Shown: positions 53,114 to 62,901, counted from the stretch's first letter. The stretch is DNA of 64,000 nt from Chlorobaculum limnaeum (GCF_001747405.1 NZ_CP017305.1:1320001-1384000), one strand, 5' to 3'. Program-made: numbers and translations. The notes: generated by a model not told the origin, from the letters alone.

Positions 53114-54163
53114 ATGACAAAAAAATCGTTCGTTGCAGCGCTCACGATCATGGCCACAGCAACAGCTTGCTCTTCGAAAACTCCGCCAAAACCAACAGAA
53201 AAGCCCGCGAATCAACAGGCCATCACCCAGAAGAGAGGCGATGAACCCGTAAAAATTATTCAACCGGCAAAGATTTCCGACCAGGCGCTTGTCGAACTCG
53301 GCAAGAAACTCTTTTTCGACCCGAGGCTCTCTAAATCCGGATTCATCTCGTGTAATTCGTGCCACAATCTTGGTATGGGCGGAAGCGACAATCTCAAGAC
53401 TTCGATTGGCCACAAATGGAACAGAGGCCCCATCAACGCTCCCACAGTGCTGAACTCAAGCATGAATCTCGCCCAGTTCTGGGATGGCCGTGCCAAAGAC
53501 CTGAAAGAACAGGCTGGCGGTCCGATCGCAAATCCAGGTGAAATGGGTTATACTCATGAACTTGCGGTAGCAGAGTTGCAGACGATCCCCGGGTATGTGG
53601 ATGAGTTCAAGGCTATATTCGGAACGGAAAAAATCGACATCGACAAGATTACCAAAGCAATCGCTGCGTTCGAAGAGACACTCGTTACGCCGAACTCTCC
53701 TTTCGACGAATGGCTGAAAGGCGATGACAACGCCATCACCAAAGAGGAGCTTGAAGGATACGAGCTGTTCAAATCGAGCGGCTGCACCGCCTGCCACAAT
53801 GGAGCGGCTCTCGGAGGAAACTCGTTCCAGAAAATGGGAGTCGTCGAGCCATACAAGACGACCAATCCCGCCGAGGGACGGGAAGCCGTTACCGGCAAGG
53901 ATGCTGACCGCTTCAATTTCAAGGTGCCAACATTGAGAAACGTCGAGCTGACCTATCCGTACTTCCATGATGGAGCGGCGCAGACGCTTGGTCAAGCGGT
54001 TGACATCATGGGAAAAATCCAGCTTGGAAAGGCATTTACACCGGAAGAGAACGCAAAAATCGTCGCCTTCCTGAAGACCCTGACCGGCGATCAGCCAAGC
54101 TTCTTGCTGCCCATTTTGCCTCCATCGTCCGACAAGTCGCCCCGGCACAATCCATTCAACTGA
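53114..54163 (+). CDS. Diheme cytochrome c peroxidase (lipoprotein)
   Basis: The protein has 349 residues and a GGAGGG site. The leader MTKKSFVAALTIMATATACSSK ends in a lipobox-like ATAC. Two heme motifs are visible: CNSCHNLGMGG near 77 and CTACHNGAALGG near 220. APTVLNSSMNLAQFWDGRAKDL, KVPTLRNVELTYPYFHDGAA complete the CcpA/MauG fold. It would reduce hydrogen peroxide in the periplasm with electrons from c-type cytochromes, useful for an anaerobe under oxygen stress. It stands alone with its own terminator, at the edge of the AT-rich region. Confidence 0.94.
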   Translation: MTKKSFVAALTIMATATACSSKTPPKPTEKPANQQAITQKRGDEPVKIIQPAKISDQALVELGKKLFFDPRLSKSGFISCNSCHNLGMGGSDNLKTSIGHKWNRGPINAPTVLNSSMNLAQFWDGRAKDLKEQAGGPIANPGEMGYTHELAVAELQTIPGYVDEFKAIFGTEKIDIDKITKAIAAFEETLVTPNSPFDEWLKGDDNAITKEELEGYELFKSSGCTACHNGAALGGNSFQKMGVVEPYKTTNPAEGREAVTGKDADRFNFKVPTLRNVELTYPYFHDGAAQTLGQAVDIMGKIQLGKAFTPEENAKIVAFLKTLTGDQPSFLLPILPPSSDKSPRHNPFN

Positions 54164-54198
54164 TAAAAACGGCGAGCGCCGGTTGTCATTTCACTATA

Positions 54199-54229
54199 AC
54201 AAACAGCCTCCTGAACGAGGCTGTTTGTT
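54199..54229 (+). terminator. Rho-independent terminator after the peroxidase gene
   Basis: ACAAACAGCCTC pairs with GAGGCTGTTTGT around a 6-base loop; the stem ends in a T-rich arm (TTTGTTC). It lies 36 bases after the peroxidase stop. The region from 54230 to 54509 holds no recognised gene. Confidence 0.85.
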
Positions 54230-54509
54230 CTGGACACGTATTTATCGCGTTTATCTGCTGCCAATATCCATGAAATGCCAGAGGACATCGGCATTGAGCG
54301 AACAGTTCAAGACATCGAGCCGTCCAACGGTGACCGTCAACATCACCATTTTGAGCAGCAACGGCAGAGCTGAATCCTTCGCCAGTCGCAAGTCATTTCG
54401 AGAGATGGTGGGGCGCTAAATGCTGGCTGACGAGCGACACAAACACGCCAGACACTATCGCACGGAGCGGGCCGGAGCGATTGGCGGCGAACCGGCAAAA
54501 GAGCGATGT

Positions 54510-54743
54510 TTACCTGAGAGTGTCCGGATCAGATGGTGGAAGGGTCTCCCAGTCCTCCTCTCTCTCATTTGCGGGATCGCTCACGGGGGCTGCCGAAGTG
54601 CGATTTTCCTTCATCATGGCGTCAGCGAAAAACAAACCGGCTCCTGCAATAAGAAGACCAGGCAAGCCGCAAGCAACGATCGACACTCCGATTGGAGGCA
54701 GAAGTAACGCGCCTCCCGTAACAGCAGCAGCTTCTTTCAACAT
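54510..54743 (-). CDS. Small two-helix membrane protein
   Basis: The 77-residue protein (MLKEAAAVTGGALLLPPIGV) has one or two hydrophobic helices (SIVACGLPGLLIAGAGLFFA) and a polar acidic tail (ANEREEDWETLPPSDPDTLR). A CGGAG site is placed 6 bases before the ATG, which supports a real gene. I do not recognise the family. It is divergent from the sirtuin gene. Confidence 0.6.
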   Translation of the reverse strand: MLKEAAAVTGGALLLPPIGVSIVACGLPGLLIAGAGLFFADAMMKENRTSAAPVSDPANEREEDWETLPPSDPDTLR

Positions 54744-54878
54744 GGCAACTCCGTTGATTCGGTAAGAGAATCTTCTCTATGAATATTTTCTTCAATATAA
54801 TTACCTATACACTTCTTTGCAGCATTCCCGATAACAAATGTCTGCCTGCCAACCGACTCATGCAATCCGCGAAACCTC

Positions 54879-55568
54879 ATGAAAATGATCGACCTCGAAT
54901 CATACCGCAGCATCGTCTTCTTCACCGGAGCTGGAATGTCGGCGGAGAGCGGCGTATCGACCTATCGGGGCAAGGGGGGATTCTGGAGCCGGTACGATTA
55001 CGAGGAGTACGCCTGCCAGGAGGCGTTCGGGCGCGATCCCGAAAAGGTGCTGCGCTTCCATGAACTCCGCCGCAGAACGGTTCTCGACTGCCATCCGCAC
55101 GAGGGACACCGCCTCATCGCCTCTTTGCCGAAGGCCCGCGTGATCACGCAAAACATCGACGGAATGCACCAGCGAGCCGGGTCGCGCGACGTCGTCGAGC
55201 TGCACGGCAGCCTCTGGCGCTTGCGATGCGAGCGGTGCGGAGCGCGCAAGGAGGATTTCGGGCGAAACTACGAAACGCTGCGATGCGATTGCGGTAACTG
55301 GCTCCGGCCCGCCATCGTCTGGTTTGGCGACCTGCTCGACGAGGCGGTCATGCGCGAAGCCTCGGATATAATCGCCACGTGCGACCTCTTCGTCAGCATC
55401 GGCACATCCGGCACCGTCTGGCCCGCGGCGGGCTTCCCCGCCCTCGCCCGAAAAGCCGGAGCGTTCTGCGTCGAAATCAACCCGGAGCCGTCAGGGGCGA
55501 TCCCTTACGACCTGGTGATCAGCGAACCGGCAAGCAGGGCGCTTCCGAAGCTGTTCGCCACGAAATGA
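54879..55568 (+). CDS. Sir2-family NAD-dependent protein deacylase (CobB-like)
   Basis: The protein has 229 residues: FFTGAGMSAESGVSTYRGKG (NAD site), TQNIDGMHQRAGSRDVVELHG with the catalytic His, a zinc ribbon CERCGARKEDFGRNYETLRC-DCG, and GTSGTVWPAAGF. It removes acetyl or succinyl groups from lysines; the missing Tyr/Arg pair of class III sirtuins (YEEYACQ is in its place) makes deacylase specificity uncertain. Architecture is that of a metabolic sirtuin rather than a defence SIR2. It is monocistronic. Confidence 0.92.
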   Translation: MKMIDLESYRSIVFFTGAGMSAESGVSTYRGKGGFWSRYDYEEYACQEAFGRDPEKVLRFHELRRRTVLDCHPHEGHRLIASLPKARVITQNIDGMHQRAGSRDVVELHGSLWRLRCERCGARKEDFGRNYETLRCDCGNWLRPAIVWFGDLLDEAVMREASDIIATCDLFVSIGTSGTVWPAAGFPALARKAGAFCVEINPEPSGAIPYDLVISEPASRALPKLFATK

Positions 55569-55640
55569 GAGAGCGCCGCCTTCGATCCGGCATTCCGGTA
55601 ATCGACGGCGGCGCCCTGAAAGGCAGGATGGCTGTAACTA

Positions 55641-56117
55641 TCAGAAAGTGAACAGCTTGATGCCATCCTCAGCCATGGCTGCGGCGACGGCTGGCGGCTG
55701 GGCAACCGTGACTCCGTCAATGAGAGCAGATGGCTGCTTGCCGGTGTTCGGCAGGTAAATCGGACAAACCTCGACCTTCACCCCCTTTGCAATCAGCCCT
55801 TTAAGCAGCATCTGGGGAGACTTGTCGAGCGGCTTGAAAAGCTTCTCCTTGCTGCCTTTCAGCACAAGCTCGCCAGCCTTGCCGCAAACCAGCACGCGGA
55901 CGGAACGCCCCTGGGTGAGCGTCTGGGTCGAAAGCACCATCGCCATCATCTGCGTCATGGGGTCATCGGAGGTGACCACCACGAACAATCCTTTGGCGGC
56001 TGGCTGGACGGCTGCGGCCTGAGGTTCCGGGGAAGCGGCATCGAGCGTCGCGCCAAACGAAAAGATGGCGGTCAGCGCAAATGCAAGAATGGTGAACGAT
56101 TTTCTGAACAGTGACAT
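55641..56117 (-). CDS. Secreted DsrE-family protein
   Basis: The protein has 158 residues with a signal peptide (FTILAFALTAIFSFGATLDA) and an AAAGGAGA ribosome-binding site. The mature part has the DsrE/YchN fold: LFVVVTSDDPMTQMMAMVLS, QTLTQGRSVRVLVCGKAGEL with a Cys near 80, and KGVKVEVCPIYLPNTG with a second Cys. DsrE-like proteins carry or sense sulfur. A periplasmic version in a sulfide oxidiser suggests a sulfur-carrier role, but no partner gene is adjacent. Confidence 0.85.
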   Translation of the reverse strand: MSLFRKSFTILAFALTAIFSFGATLDAASPEPQAAAVQPAAKGLFVVVTSDDPMTQMMAMVLSTQTLTQGRSVRVLVCGKAGELVLKGSKEKLFKPLDKSPQMLLKGLIAKGVKVEVCPIYLPNTGKQPSALIDGVTVAQPPAVAAAMAEDGIKLFTF

Positions 56118-56398
56118 AATTTGCTCTCCTTTTCATGTTTAAGTGAATTAACGGTCTTAATATACAACAAAAACATCAGCTCCCGAGCAAGCTCGTCATG
56201 ACGAGGCCATTGTTTCAATAACGTGACGCCCCGGCAAAACGCTGGGCCAACAGATGCGCCTCTTCTTTGGAACACCGCTCCCGACCGCAAATATCCCGTT
56301 TCATAACCGAAAAAGGCCGTTGTATATTTTTCACTGACGCTCACGCCCGCCATCCGGCGACAACTCTTTATGCCGAAACAAGAAATGACGCCCCGTAC

Positions 56399-57217
56399 AT
56401 GACTCCGAAAAAGAACCTGCGGCAGCAACTGCACCATATCATTTTCGATTACGACACGATCCCGGCCAAAGCCTTCGATCTCGTGCTGATCGCGGCGATA
56501 CTGCTGAGCGTCATGGTGGTGATGCTCGACAGCGTCGCTGCGATTCACGGGGCATACGGACAGGCGCTCTATGGCGTGGAATGGTTTTTTACGGTTCTTT
56601 TTACGCTGGAATACATCATGAGACTCTATGCGTCAGAATCGAGAAAACATTACTTCTTCAGCTTTTACGGCATCATCGACCTGCTTGCCATCATGCCCAC
56701 CTGGTTCAGCATCTTTGTTCCCGGAACCCAGTATTTGCTCGTCATCCGCTTCTTCCGGGTGCTGCGGATTTTCCGGCTGCTCAAGCTGGTCAAGTTCGTC
56801 AAGGAGGCTGAATTCGTCAAGGCCTCGATCATCGCTTCAGGTCGCAAGATCGTCTTTTTCCTCTTCTTCGTGCTCGTCACGGTCAGCATCATCGGCTCGC
56901 TCATGTACCTCATCGAGGGCGAAAAGAACGGATTCACCAGCATTCCGAAGGGAGTCTATTGGGCGATCGTCACCATCACCACGGTCGGCTACGGCGACAT
57001 CTACCCGCAGACCGTCCTTGGCCGCACCCTTGCCGCCCTCCTGATGATCGTCGGTTACAGCGTCATCGCCGTGCCGACAGGCATCGTCAGCGCCGAAATG
57101 GCCGCCATGCACGAAAAGCTTGAGGCCGGACGCAACCACGGCGAATCGTGCTGCCAGCGCAACGCCCGCGACCCCGAAGCCCGCTTCTGCAAAATCTGCG
57201 GACGGGCGCTGGAGTGA
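56399..57217 (+). CDS. Voltage-gated potassium channel with C-terminal zinc-ribbon tail
   Basis: The start at 56399 (MTPKKNLRQQLHHIIFDYDT) gives 272 residues; the frame is open to 56267 without support. Six membrane helices are visible, including an S4-like segment with regularly spaced Arg/Lys (RFFRVLRIFRLLKLVKFVK), and the pore helix and filter TITTVGYGDIYPQT. After S6 (MIVGYSVIAVPTGIVSAEMA) a 40-residue tail ends in CCQRNARDPEARFCKICGRA, which has four Cys suited to bind zinc. Selective K+ conductance across the inner membrane is expected. Confidence 0.92.
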   Translation: MTPKKNLRQQLHHIIFDYDTIPAKAFDLVLIAAILLSVMVVMLDSVAAIHGAYGQALYGVEWFFTVLFTLEYIMRLYASESRKHYFFSFYGIIDLLAIMPTWFSIFVPGTQYLLVIRFFRVLRIFRLLKLVKFVKEAEFVKASIIASGRKIVFFLFFVLVTVSIIGSLMYLIEGEKNGFTSIPKGVYWAIVTITTVGYGDIYPQTVLGRTLAALLMIVGYSVIAVPTGIVSAEMAAMHEKLEAGRNHGESCCQRNARDPEARFCKICGRALE

Positions 57218-57254
57218 GGCAGACGCCCGTCCGGTCAGAAGCGCGTAACGTCCT

Positions 57255-57788
57255 TTATTCCCGAGAGTTCCGGTCGCTGAACATCACACCCGCCTTCGCC
57301 TCTTTCCAAAGGTCGCCGTACTTGAGCTTTTCGGCGTCGGAGAAACGGATGGCTCCAGCGAGATACCACGACGCCGGGTGCTTCTCCGGGTCGTCGCCTT
57401 CGCTCTGGCCCATCGGTTTCAGGGCGGCGACCTTGCCGTCCTCGCCGCGAATCACCCTCCAGTGGCCCATGACGTAGTGCTCCGCGCTGGCGGCCACCAC
57501 GTCGAGCACCTCCTCGATCTCGCCGAGATCGCTGTCGCCCCGCAGCGCCAGGCCGCCATAGGCGTAGGCTATCGCGCGGTGCTCGTCGAGCACGAAGCGC
57601 AGAAATTTGTTCCGCGCCATCGGTTGCAAGGTCAGTCCGTCAGTCAGGTAGATGAACTGGCAGCCATCGGCGGCAATCCCCGAAATCGAGCGCGGCAAAA
57701 CCCCATCCTCCTCGGCGAGGCTGAAGTACCACTCCGAATACTCCTCGTACAGCTCGCGGAGCAGCTCCATTGAATCGGCAGTTTGCAT
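57255..57788 (-). CDS. Conserved-looking protein of unknown function
   Basis: The protein has 177 residues, Glu/Leu/Tyr rich, without signal peptide or membrane segments (MELLRELYEEYSEWYFSLAE, LPRSISGIAADGCQFIYLTD, FVLDEHRAIAYAYGGLALRG). The pattern SAEHYVMGHWRVIRGEDGKV suggests a soluble mixed alpha/beta domain. I do not recognise it. It lies 3 bases after yjdM on the same strand and is probably co-transcribed. Confidence 0.7.
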   Translation of the reverse strand: MQTADSMELLRELYEEYSEWYFSLAEEDGVLPRSISGIAADGCQFIYLTDGLTLQPMARNKFLRFVLDEHRAIAYAYGGLALRGDSDLGEIEEVLDVVAASAEHYVMGHWRVIRGEDGKVAALKPMGQSEGDDPEKHPASWYLAGAIRFSDAEKLKYGDLWKEAKAGVMFSDRNSRE

Positions 57789-57791
57789 GAC

Positions 57792-58130
57792 TCACCCCTT
57801 TTTGACGAATTCCGATTTGAGTTGCATCGCGCCGAAGCCATCGATCTTGCAATCGATGTCGTGATCGCCCTCGACGAGACGGATATTTTTCACCTTCGTG
57901 CCGCCCTTGAGCACCGACGACGCGCCGCGAACCTTGAGATCCTTGATGACCGTCACGGTGTCGCCATCCTGAAGGATGTTGCCATTGGCATCCTTCCAGA
58001 CACGAGGCTGGTCGAGCTCGCCCGCTTCGGAACGGCTCCATTCGTGGGCGCACTCCGGGCAAACGAACAGCGTTCCGTTTTCATAGGTATATTCGCAGTT
58101 GCATTCCGGACAGTTCGGCAGATCGCTCAT
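57792..58130 (-). CDS. yjdM: YjdM/PhnA zinc-ribbon protein
   Basis: I start at 58130 ([20 protein letters not shown]), giving 112 residues, the normal size; the frame is open to 58328 but that part covers the neighbouring pseudogene's end. A CPEC...CPEC zinc ribbon occupies the first 40 residues, followed by the PhnA C-terminal domain ([40 protein letters not shown]). Despite its old name (alkylphosphonate uptake), the function is unclear. It precedes the unknown 177-residue gene by 3 bases. Confidence 0.9.
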   Translation of the reverse strand: MSDLPNCPECNCEYTYENGTLFVCPECAHEWSRSEAGELDQPRVWKDANGNILQDGDTVTVIKDLKVRGASSVLKGGTKVKNIRLVEGDHDIDCKIDGFGAMQLKSEFVKKG

Positions 58131-58257
58131 GGCAGTATTCGTTCTGAAATTGAGACAAGAAAAAAAATTGTGGCGACAGTATAACGATTTCCCGCCAGCA
58201 TCCATGACGCGGAGCGCGGCAAAGAGGGCATTCCTCAAACGCGCTCCAGCCGCTCCA

Positions 58258-59466
58258 TCAACGCACGTCGCTGCGGGAGCGCGTCCGAAAATCTGCGATG
58301 AGCTCGTATGCTTTTTCGCGCCCGCCAAGCTTGATCATTTGCGCAAATAGCGGCACACTTCCTGATAATGATTCCGCCCAACCTTTTCTTTCAGATAATC
58401 GGCAATCGCCAGCGCGTACATTTCAACCAGCTTAGCGGCGTACTTTTCCGAGAGAAACGATGGGTACCTGTCTATGGTATAAAGATTCGGCGACTGGCTG
58501 ACGTGATTCAAGAGCTGCTCCATCCAGCCTTCACGAATGCAAATCGCGGTAATCTGATAGACTGCCAGCCAGCTTTGCCTGATGCCGATCTCCCGGACAA
58601 ACTCCTCAACGAACGATTACCAGCGTTCAGAGGCTCGATCTGCTGCTTCAGGATAGCGTAATAATCCTGTTCGTGCGTAAAATTCTCGACGAACAGAAAT
58701 CGCGCATAGTCAATGACATGATCACGGTCACCTTGCGCCTCGGCGATTTTGAACAGTCAGTCACGCCATTCGACCACAAGGCCCGGACATTTCTGTTTGT
58801 CGTACGCGATTTCATCCTCCGCGATTTGACGAGCCTTGTCGAACTCCCGATTGTCCGGCGTTTTCTTGACATTAGCAGAATATTCTCGACGCCCCTGGCG
58901 ACCCGGTTCGACTCCGAGCAGCCGATAAAACCCGACCGGTCTTGGCGCTGTGCACATTCGCGCTCAACTGCTGCGTGTAAAAGCTCTTCGATTCGCCGGA
59001 CTCGGGAGTGGCGAAGGTCGCGAGCAGAAGGTTCCGGAACTGGACGATCTGCTTCGCCTGCTCCCTGACGAACGGCCGAAGATCACCCGGATAGACGGTT
59101 TCCAGCAATGCATCGACGCGCTCCGCGATGGTTTTGCGCTTCGAGGTTTTTTTGGCTCCGTCATTTTTGGCCCGCGCCTTTTTCACCTTCAGACCAGGGT
59201 CATCCTTTTGCAGGTAAAAGGGCACCACCGCCACGTGCTTGCAGACCGGCCCGTGTCATTCGGGCAACTGCACACATGCTCGACAACCTCGCCGCAGTCG
59301 ATGACGAGCCGCGCGGTGCAGGGCTCCGAACCTTCAACGACACCCTCGAACTCTCCCGGAGCTCTCTCTGCATGCCCCCTGCCTGGTCGTTCCTGAAACA
59401 GGTGAGACCTCGCTTCAGGATAGCGTCATCGACACACTCGTCGAAACGGTTCAATGGGATTCGCAT
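58258..59466 (-). pseudogene. SWIM zinc-finger protein, multiply frameshifted
   Basis: Pieces of one protein can be read in order across several frames: MRIPLNRFDECVDDAILKRG, LTCFRNDQ (from 59466); CPNDTG then, one frame over, PVCKHVAVVPFYLQ (the SWIM CxC...CxH motif, with a G missing from a GGG run near 59255); ERVDALLETVYPGDLRPFV; FYRLLGVEPGRQG (other frame) and EFDKARQIAEDEIAYDK; EQLLNHVSQSPNLYTIDRYP; and finally [20 protein letters not shown] ending at the TGA at 58258. At least four frame changes are needed. SWIM proteins are DNA- or protein-binding factors often encoded beside SNF2 helicases; none is here. Confidence 0.7.
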
Positions 59467-59670
59467 GGCATTTTCAAAGGCTTGATAGTGTTCTTACTGT
59501 ATGACTGAACAAGACAATGCAGGCAGAATCTTATTACCAGCAAAGCCGTCACGGCCGATCCATGATGATGAATAACTATAGGAAAATAAAATAAATAGGT
59601 CAACAGACCTTTTTCAAAACAGCAGCAAATCACATAATCCGGAACGGATATCAAACATGGAGATGAAACG

Positions 59671-60117
59671 ATGCAAAACGCGAACACGGAACTGATCGAA
59701 TCGGCGAGAAAAAAGTTCGCGCGATTCAGGGAGCTGACCGAAAAGCACGGTGAAGCCGTGGCGTGGGAAATGATGCTCGAAGGCTTACCCGAGATGCAGA
59801 AACAGCGCATGGGGCCTTTGCTGGCCTTGCCAACGCTCGCCGAAGCGTTTCGACAGGCTATCCCGCAGTTCAGAACCATCGGCATGGAGATGGATGTGGT
59901 CGATATTTCCAACCGGGGCATCGATGCCGTACTCGAAATCCAGCGGATTTGCCCGTGGCTGGAGGTGTGCAAGGAGTCCGGATTCGAGACGCCCTGTCAC
60001 GTCATCTGCGAACTGGATATAGCCGCCACAGGCCGGGCCTTCCCCGAAATGAAAGGCGAAATCCTCAGCAGAATCGCGCGCGGCAACCCTGTCTGCATCT
60101 TCAAGTACGAGCGGTAA
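59671..60117 (+). CDS. ATC hydrolase-like / L-2-aminothiazoline-family protein
   Basis: The protein has 148 residues, soluble, with ARFRELTEKHGEAVAWEMML, CPWLEVCKESGFETPCHVIC and ISRIARGNPVCIFKYE. The cluster of Cys residues (ICPWL, VCK, PCHVICELD, VCIF) near 115-145 resembles the ATC-hydrolase family (PF14196), which ends with a similar C...F motif. The fit is by eye. The genomic setting is a decay zone. Start is chosen by ATG and an ATGGAGATG context. Confidence 0.5.
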   Translation: MQNANTELIESARKKFARFRELTEKHGEAVAWEMMLEGLPEMQKQRMGPLLALPTLAEAFRQAIPQFRTIGMEMDVVDISNRGIDAVLEIQRICPWLEVCKESGFETPCHVICELDIAATGRAFPEMKGEILSRIARGNPVCIFKYER

Positions 60118-60266
60118 CGGATGCTCGTTTACAGCACTGTCTCCGTGCGGGCCTGAAATTTGCACTGAAATTTTTTGCGCATTTATCACACTGTATACAG
60201 AATCAATCACAACACCAGATACAGGAGTTTAAGGGCAACTGATAAAAAATTTTATCTTCGCTTCTA

Positions 60267-60610
60267 ATTTTAGAGTTCTTCGTGTATATAAAAAACACAA
60301 ACTTTATCATGACCAGATCAGAAAAAGTATTCAACATATAAAACATTACCATATTTGCATATATTTAGTTTATATTCATTCGAAATTCCAGAAAAACAAA
60401 ACCGGTACAAATACACTTCTTTTTTTTCAAAATCTGAATACGATACAGACCTCCCGAGCCTATATTCGCCAGTCGTCATGGCTTACACAGGTCTATAACG
60501 GTTTAAATAGCTTCCAGAAGCTTGCGAATTAAGTAATGGACTTTGCTTGTTATTTTAAAGTTCTTCGCATATACAAAACGCATGAACATTATCACGACCA
60601 GATCAGATAA
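60267..60610. repeat. Imperfect 58 bp direct repeats upstream of transposase
   Basis: 60267-60325 and 60552-60610 share the order ATTTTA-AGTTCTTCG-ATA-AAAC-CATTATCA-GACCAGATCAGA with about 75% identity. They lie in the 518-base gap between the ATC-hydrolase-like gene and the IS1595 transposase. They could be two copies of one IS end, pointing to nested insertions, or an RNA leader. The rest of the gap is AT-rich and empty. Confidence 0.6.
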
Positions 60611-60635
60611 TCGATAAATCCCCTAACCTCTTGTA

Positions 60636-61301
60636 ATGCCGATTAATAATCGTTACATCTATCGTTCAAAAATTTCAGAAGCAAAGTTCAGAGAGCTGAT
60701 ACGTTATTTTTCCGCCGACCTTGATGCAACACAGATCACCTCGCTCACTGGTCTGAACCGCAATACCGTGAATCGATACCTCAAGGCCGTTCGCGAACGC
60801 ATTGCCGAACATTGCGAGTCGGAATCGACGCCTGTCAGCGAAGTCGAAGGCGACGACTCTTTTATCGGCCCTCATCGTGTACAAATCAGACCTGCTGGTG
60901 ACGCGACGGCCAGAACCACCGTTTTCGGCATCATCAAGCAGTACAGCAAAGTGCACACGCGGATCGTGACGGATGGCGCTATTGCTGCGCCGAAAAAAAG
61001 CATCATTGCCGGTATGGCGAGTCGTGAACGGGTGATGTACGCCAACGAACTGTCGAACGGGAACGGAGTCGCGGATGATGGGGCTAATGAATTTGTCAAA
61101 AATCTCAGCCGCGTCAATGGCATCGAGGGATTCTGGAGCATTGCCAAAATGAGGCTCGTCAAGTTCCGTGGCGTGAACAAGAACACCTTTTACCTGCACC
61201 TCAAAGAGTGCGAATTCCGGTACAACCACCGCAACGAGAACCTGTACCTGAAAATCCTCAAAATCGTCAGGGAAAAACCGCTGTTCCAGGAATCGCCATA
61301 A
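60636..61301 (+). mobile_element. IS1595-family transposase, probably defective
   Basis: The 221-residue product has an N-terminal helix-turn-helix (ITSLTGLNRNTVNRYLKAV) and the IS1595 DDE-type core: VEGDDSFIGPHRV with the first Asp, VFGIIKQYSKVHTRIV, and HVNGIEGFW-like VNGIEGFWSIAKMRL, TFYLHLKECEFRYNHRN. Where IS1595 relatives have the second catalytic Asp in a HSDGWxxYDGL segment, this one reads VMYANELSNGNGVAD, and about nine residues are missing before NEF. So the second Asp seems lost. No terminal inverted repeats could be paired across the gene. Length is near that of many IS1595 transposases. Confidence 0.82.
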
Positions 61302-61409
61302 CAATGCGCCGGATGACCAAGCTTTTGCTTTTTCGCGAATTTGGGTTCCCTCTTCCCGATCAGTGCCTTGCCGTTCAGACTGGGCAGGTCGCTGCCAGTC
61401 TTTCTCGGC

Positions 61410-62861
61410 TCACTCCCCGTTTTTGCCCAGCGCTTCGGCGACCAGCGTGAACTGCTCCAGCGCGGCTTGCAGGTTTTCGACGATTTCGGCGGCGATTACT
61501 TCCGGCGCGGGCAGGTGGTCGAGGTTTTGCAGGCTGTCGTCCTTGAGCCAGAAAAGGTCGAGGTTCAGCTTGTCGCGTTTAATCAGATCGTCATACGAAA
61601 AACGACGGAAGCGTTCGGTTTCCTGGCGCTCTTTGAAGCACTGCACGAAGTCGTCGAGATCGGCGGCTTTGAGCGGGTTGGTTTTGAGCGTGAAGTGCAC
61701 GTTGGTGCGGAAATCGTAAATCCACAGCTCCCTGGTTTGCGCCTCCTTCGACGCCGGGCGCTTGCTGAAAAAGAGCACGTTCGCCTTGACGCCGGGGCTG
61801 TACCAGATGCCGGTCGGCAAACGCAGGAGCGTGTGGAAGTTGAACTGCTCCAGCAACCGTTTGCGGATTCACTCTCCCGCTTTTCCGGCCTCGAAAAGCA
61901 CATTGTCCGGCAAGACGACCCCCGCGCGACCGTAGTCGTTCAGGATGGTCATGATGTGCTGGAGGAAGTTGAGCTGCTTGTTGGAGGTGGTGAACTTGAA
62001 GTCTTCGCGCTCGTAATTCTCGCGCTCGGTCGAGACCTGCCCATCCTGGCCGACCACCTTGTAGCTGCTCTTTTTACCGAACGGCGGGTTGGTGAGCACG
62101 ACGCTGTACCGCTCCTTCGGCAAAGTGGCGAGCGCGTCGCCCTGCCGCACCGGGCTGCCGCCGTTGCCGATGCCGTGCAGGTAGAGGTTCATGGCGCAGA
62201 GCCGCACGACCTCATCGACAATATCCGTGCCCTGGAATGCTTCGTGGCGCAAGTGGCGAAGCAGTTCGCGATCCTGCTTCTGGGTTTTCATGAAGTCGTA
62301 GGCAGAGAGCAAAAATCCGCCGGTGCCACAGGCGGGATCGCAAACGGTTTCGCCGATGCGCGGATGCACGCATTGTACAATTGCGTCGATGACCGGGCGT
62401 GGCGTGAAGTACTGGCCCGCGCCGGACTTGACTTCAGAGGCGTTCTTTTCGAGCAGTCCTTCGTAAATCCGCCCTTTCACATCGACGCCAATGCCGATCC
62501 ACGGCCCTTCGCTGGCGATGAGCGACACCACGCGCTTGAGCTTGGCCGGGTCGGTGAGCTTGTTCTGCGCTTTGCGGAAAATGGTGCCGATCAGCCCCGG
62601 CTCCTTGCCGAGCTGTTCGAGCGAGTGGCGGTATTGCAGCTCCAGCGCGTCGCCGTCCTTGCCCACCAACTCCGCCCAGCGATACTCGTCGGGAATGATC
62701 GACGGTTCGCCAAGCAGCGCCGTGCGCTCATCGTCCATTTTGAGGAACAGGAGATAGGTGATCTGCTCGACATAATCGCCGTAGGATATGCCCTGATCGC
62801 GCAGCACATGCGCGTAATTCCAGACTTTGGAGACAAGAGACGAATAGTCGCGTTCGGTCAT
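61410..62861 (-). pseudogene. hsdM: Type I modification methyltransferase HsdM with in-frame stop
   Basis: The first 330 codons (62861 to 61872) encode an HsdM N-terminal helical domain (YSSLVSKVWNYAHVLRDQGI) and the methylase core with GQYFTPRPVID, DPACGTGGFLLSAYDF (SAM) and the catalytic NPPF in VVLTNPPFGKKSS. At 61869-61871 a TGA interrupts DNVLFEAGKAGE; the same frame continues directly with IRKRLLEQFNFHTLLRLPTG to 61410. The full gene would be 483 codons, the normal HsdM length, so one base change or substitution at that codon produced the stop. Unless read through, no full HsdM is made. HsdS lies upstream; HsdR is outside or absent. Confidence 0.85.
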
Positions 62862-62901
62862 AGGGAAAATTTGATTTTTGTGCTGTTCCGTTTGTTTTTC
62901 C

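Noticed and set aside
54183-54419. 78-codon plus-strand frame after the peroxidase gene
   Set aside because: Begins inside the terminator hairpin and has no domain or ribosome-binding site.
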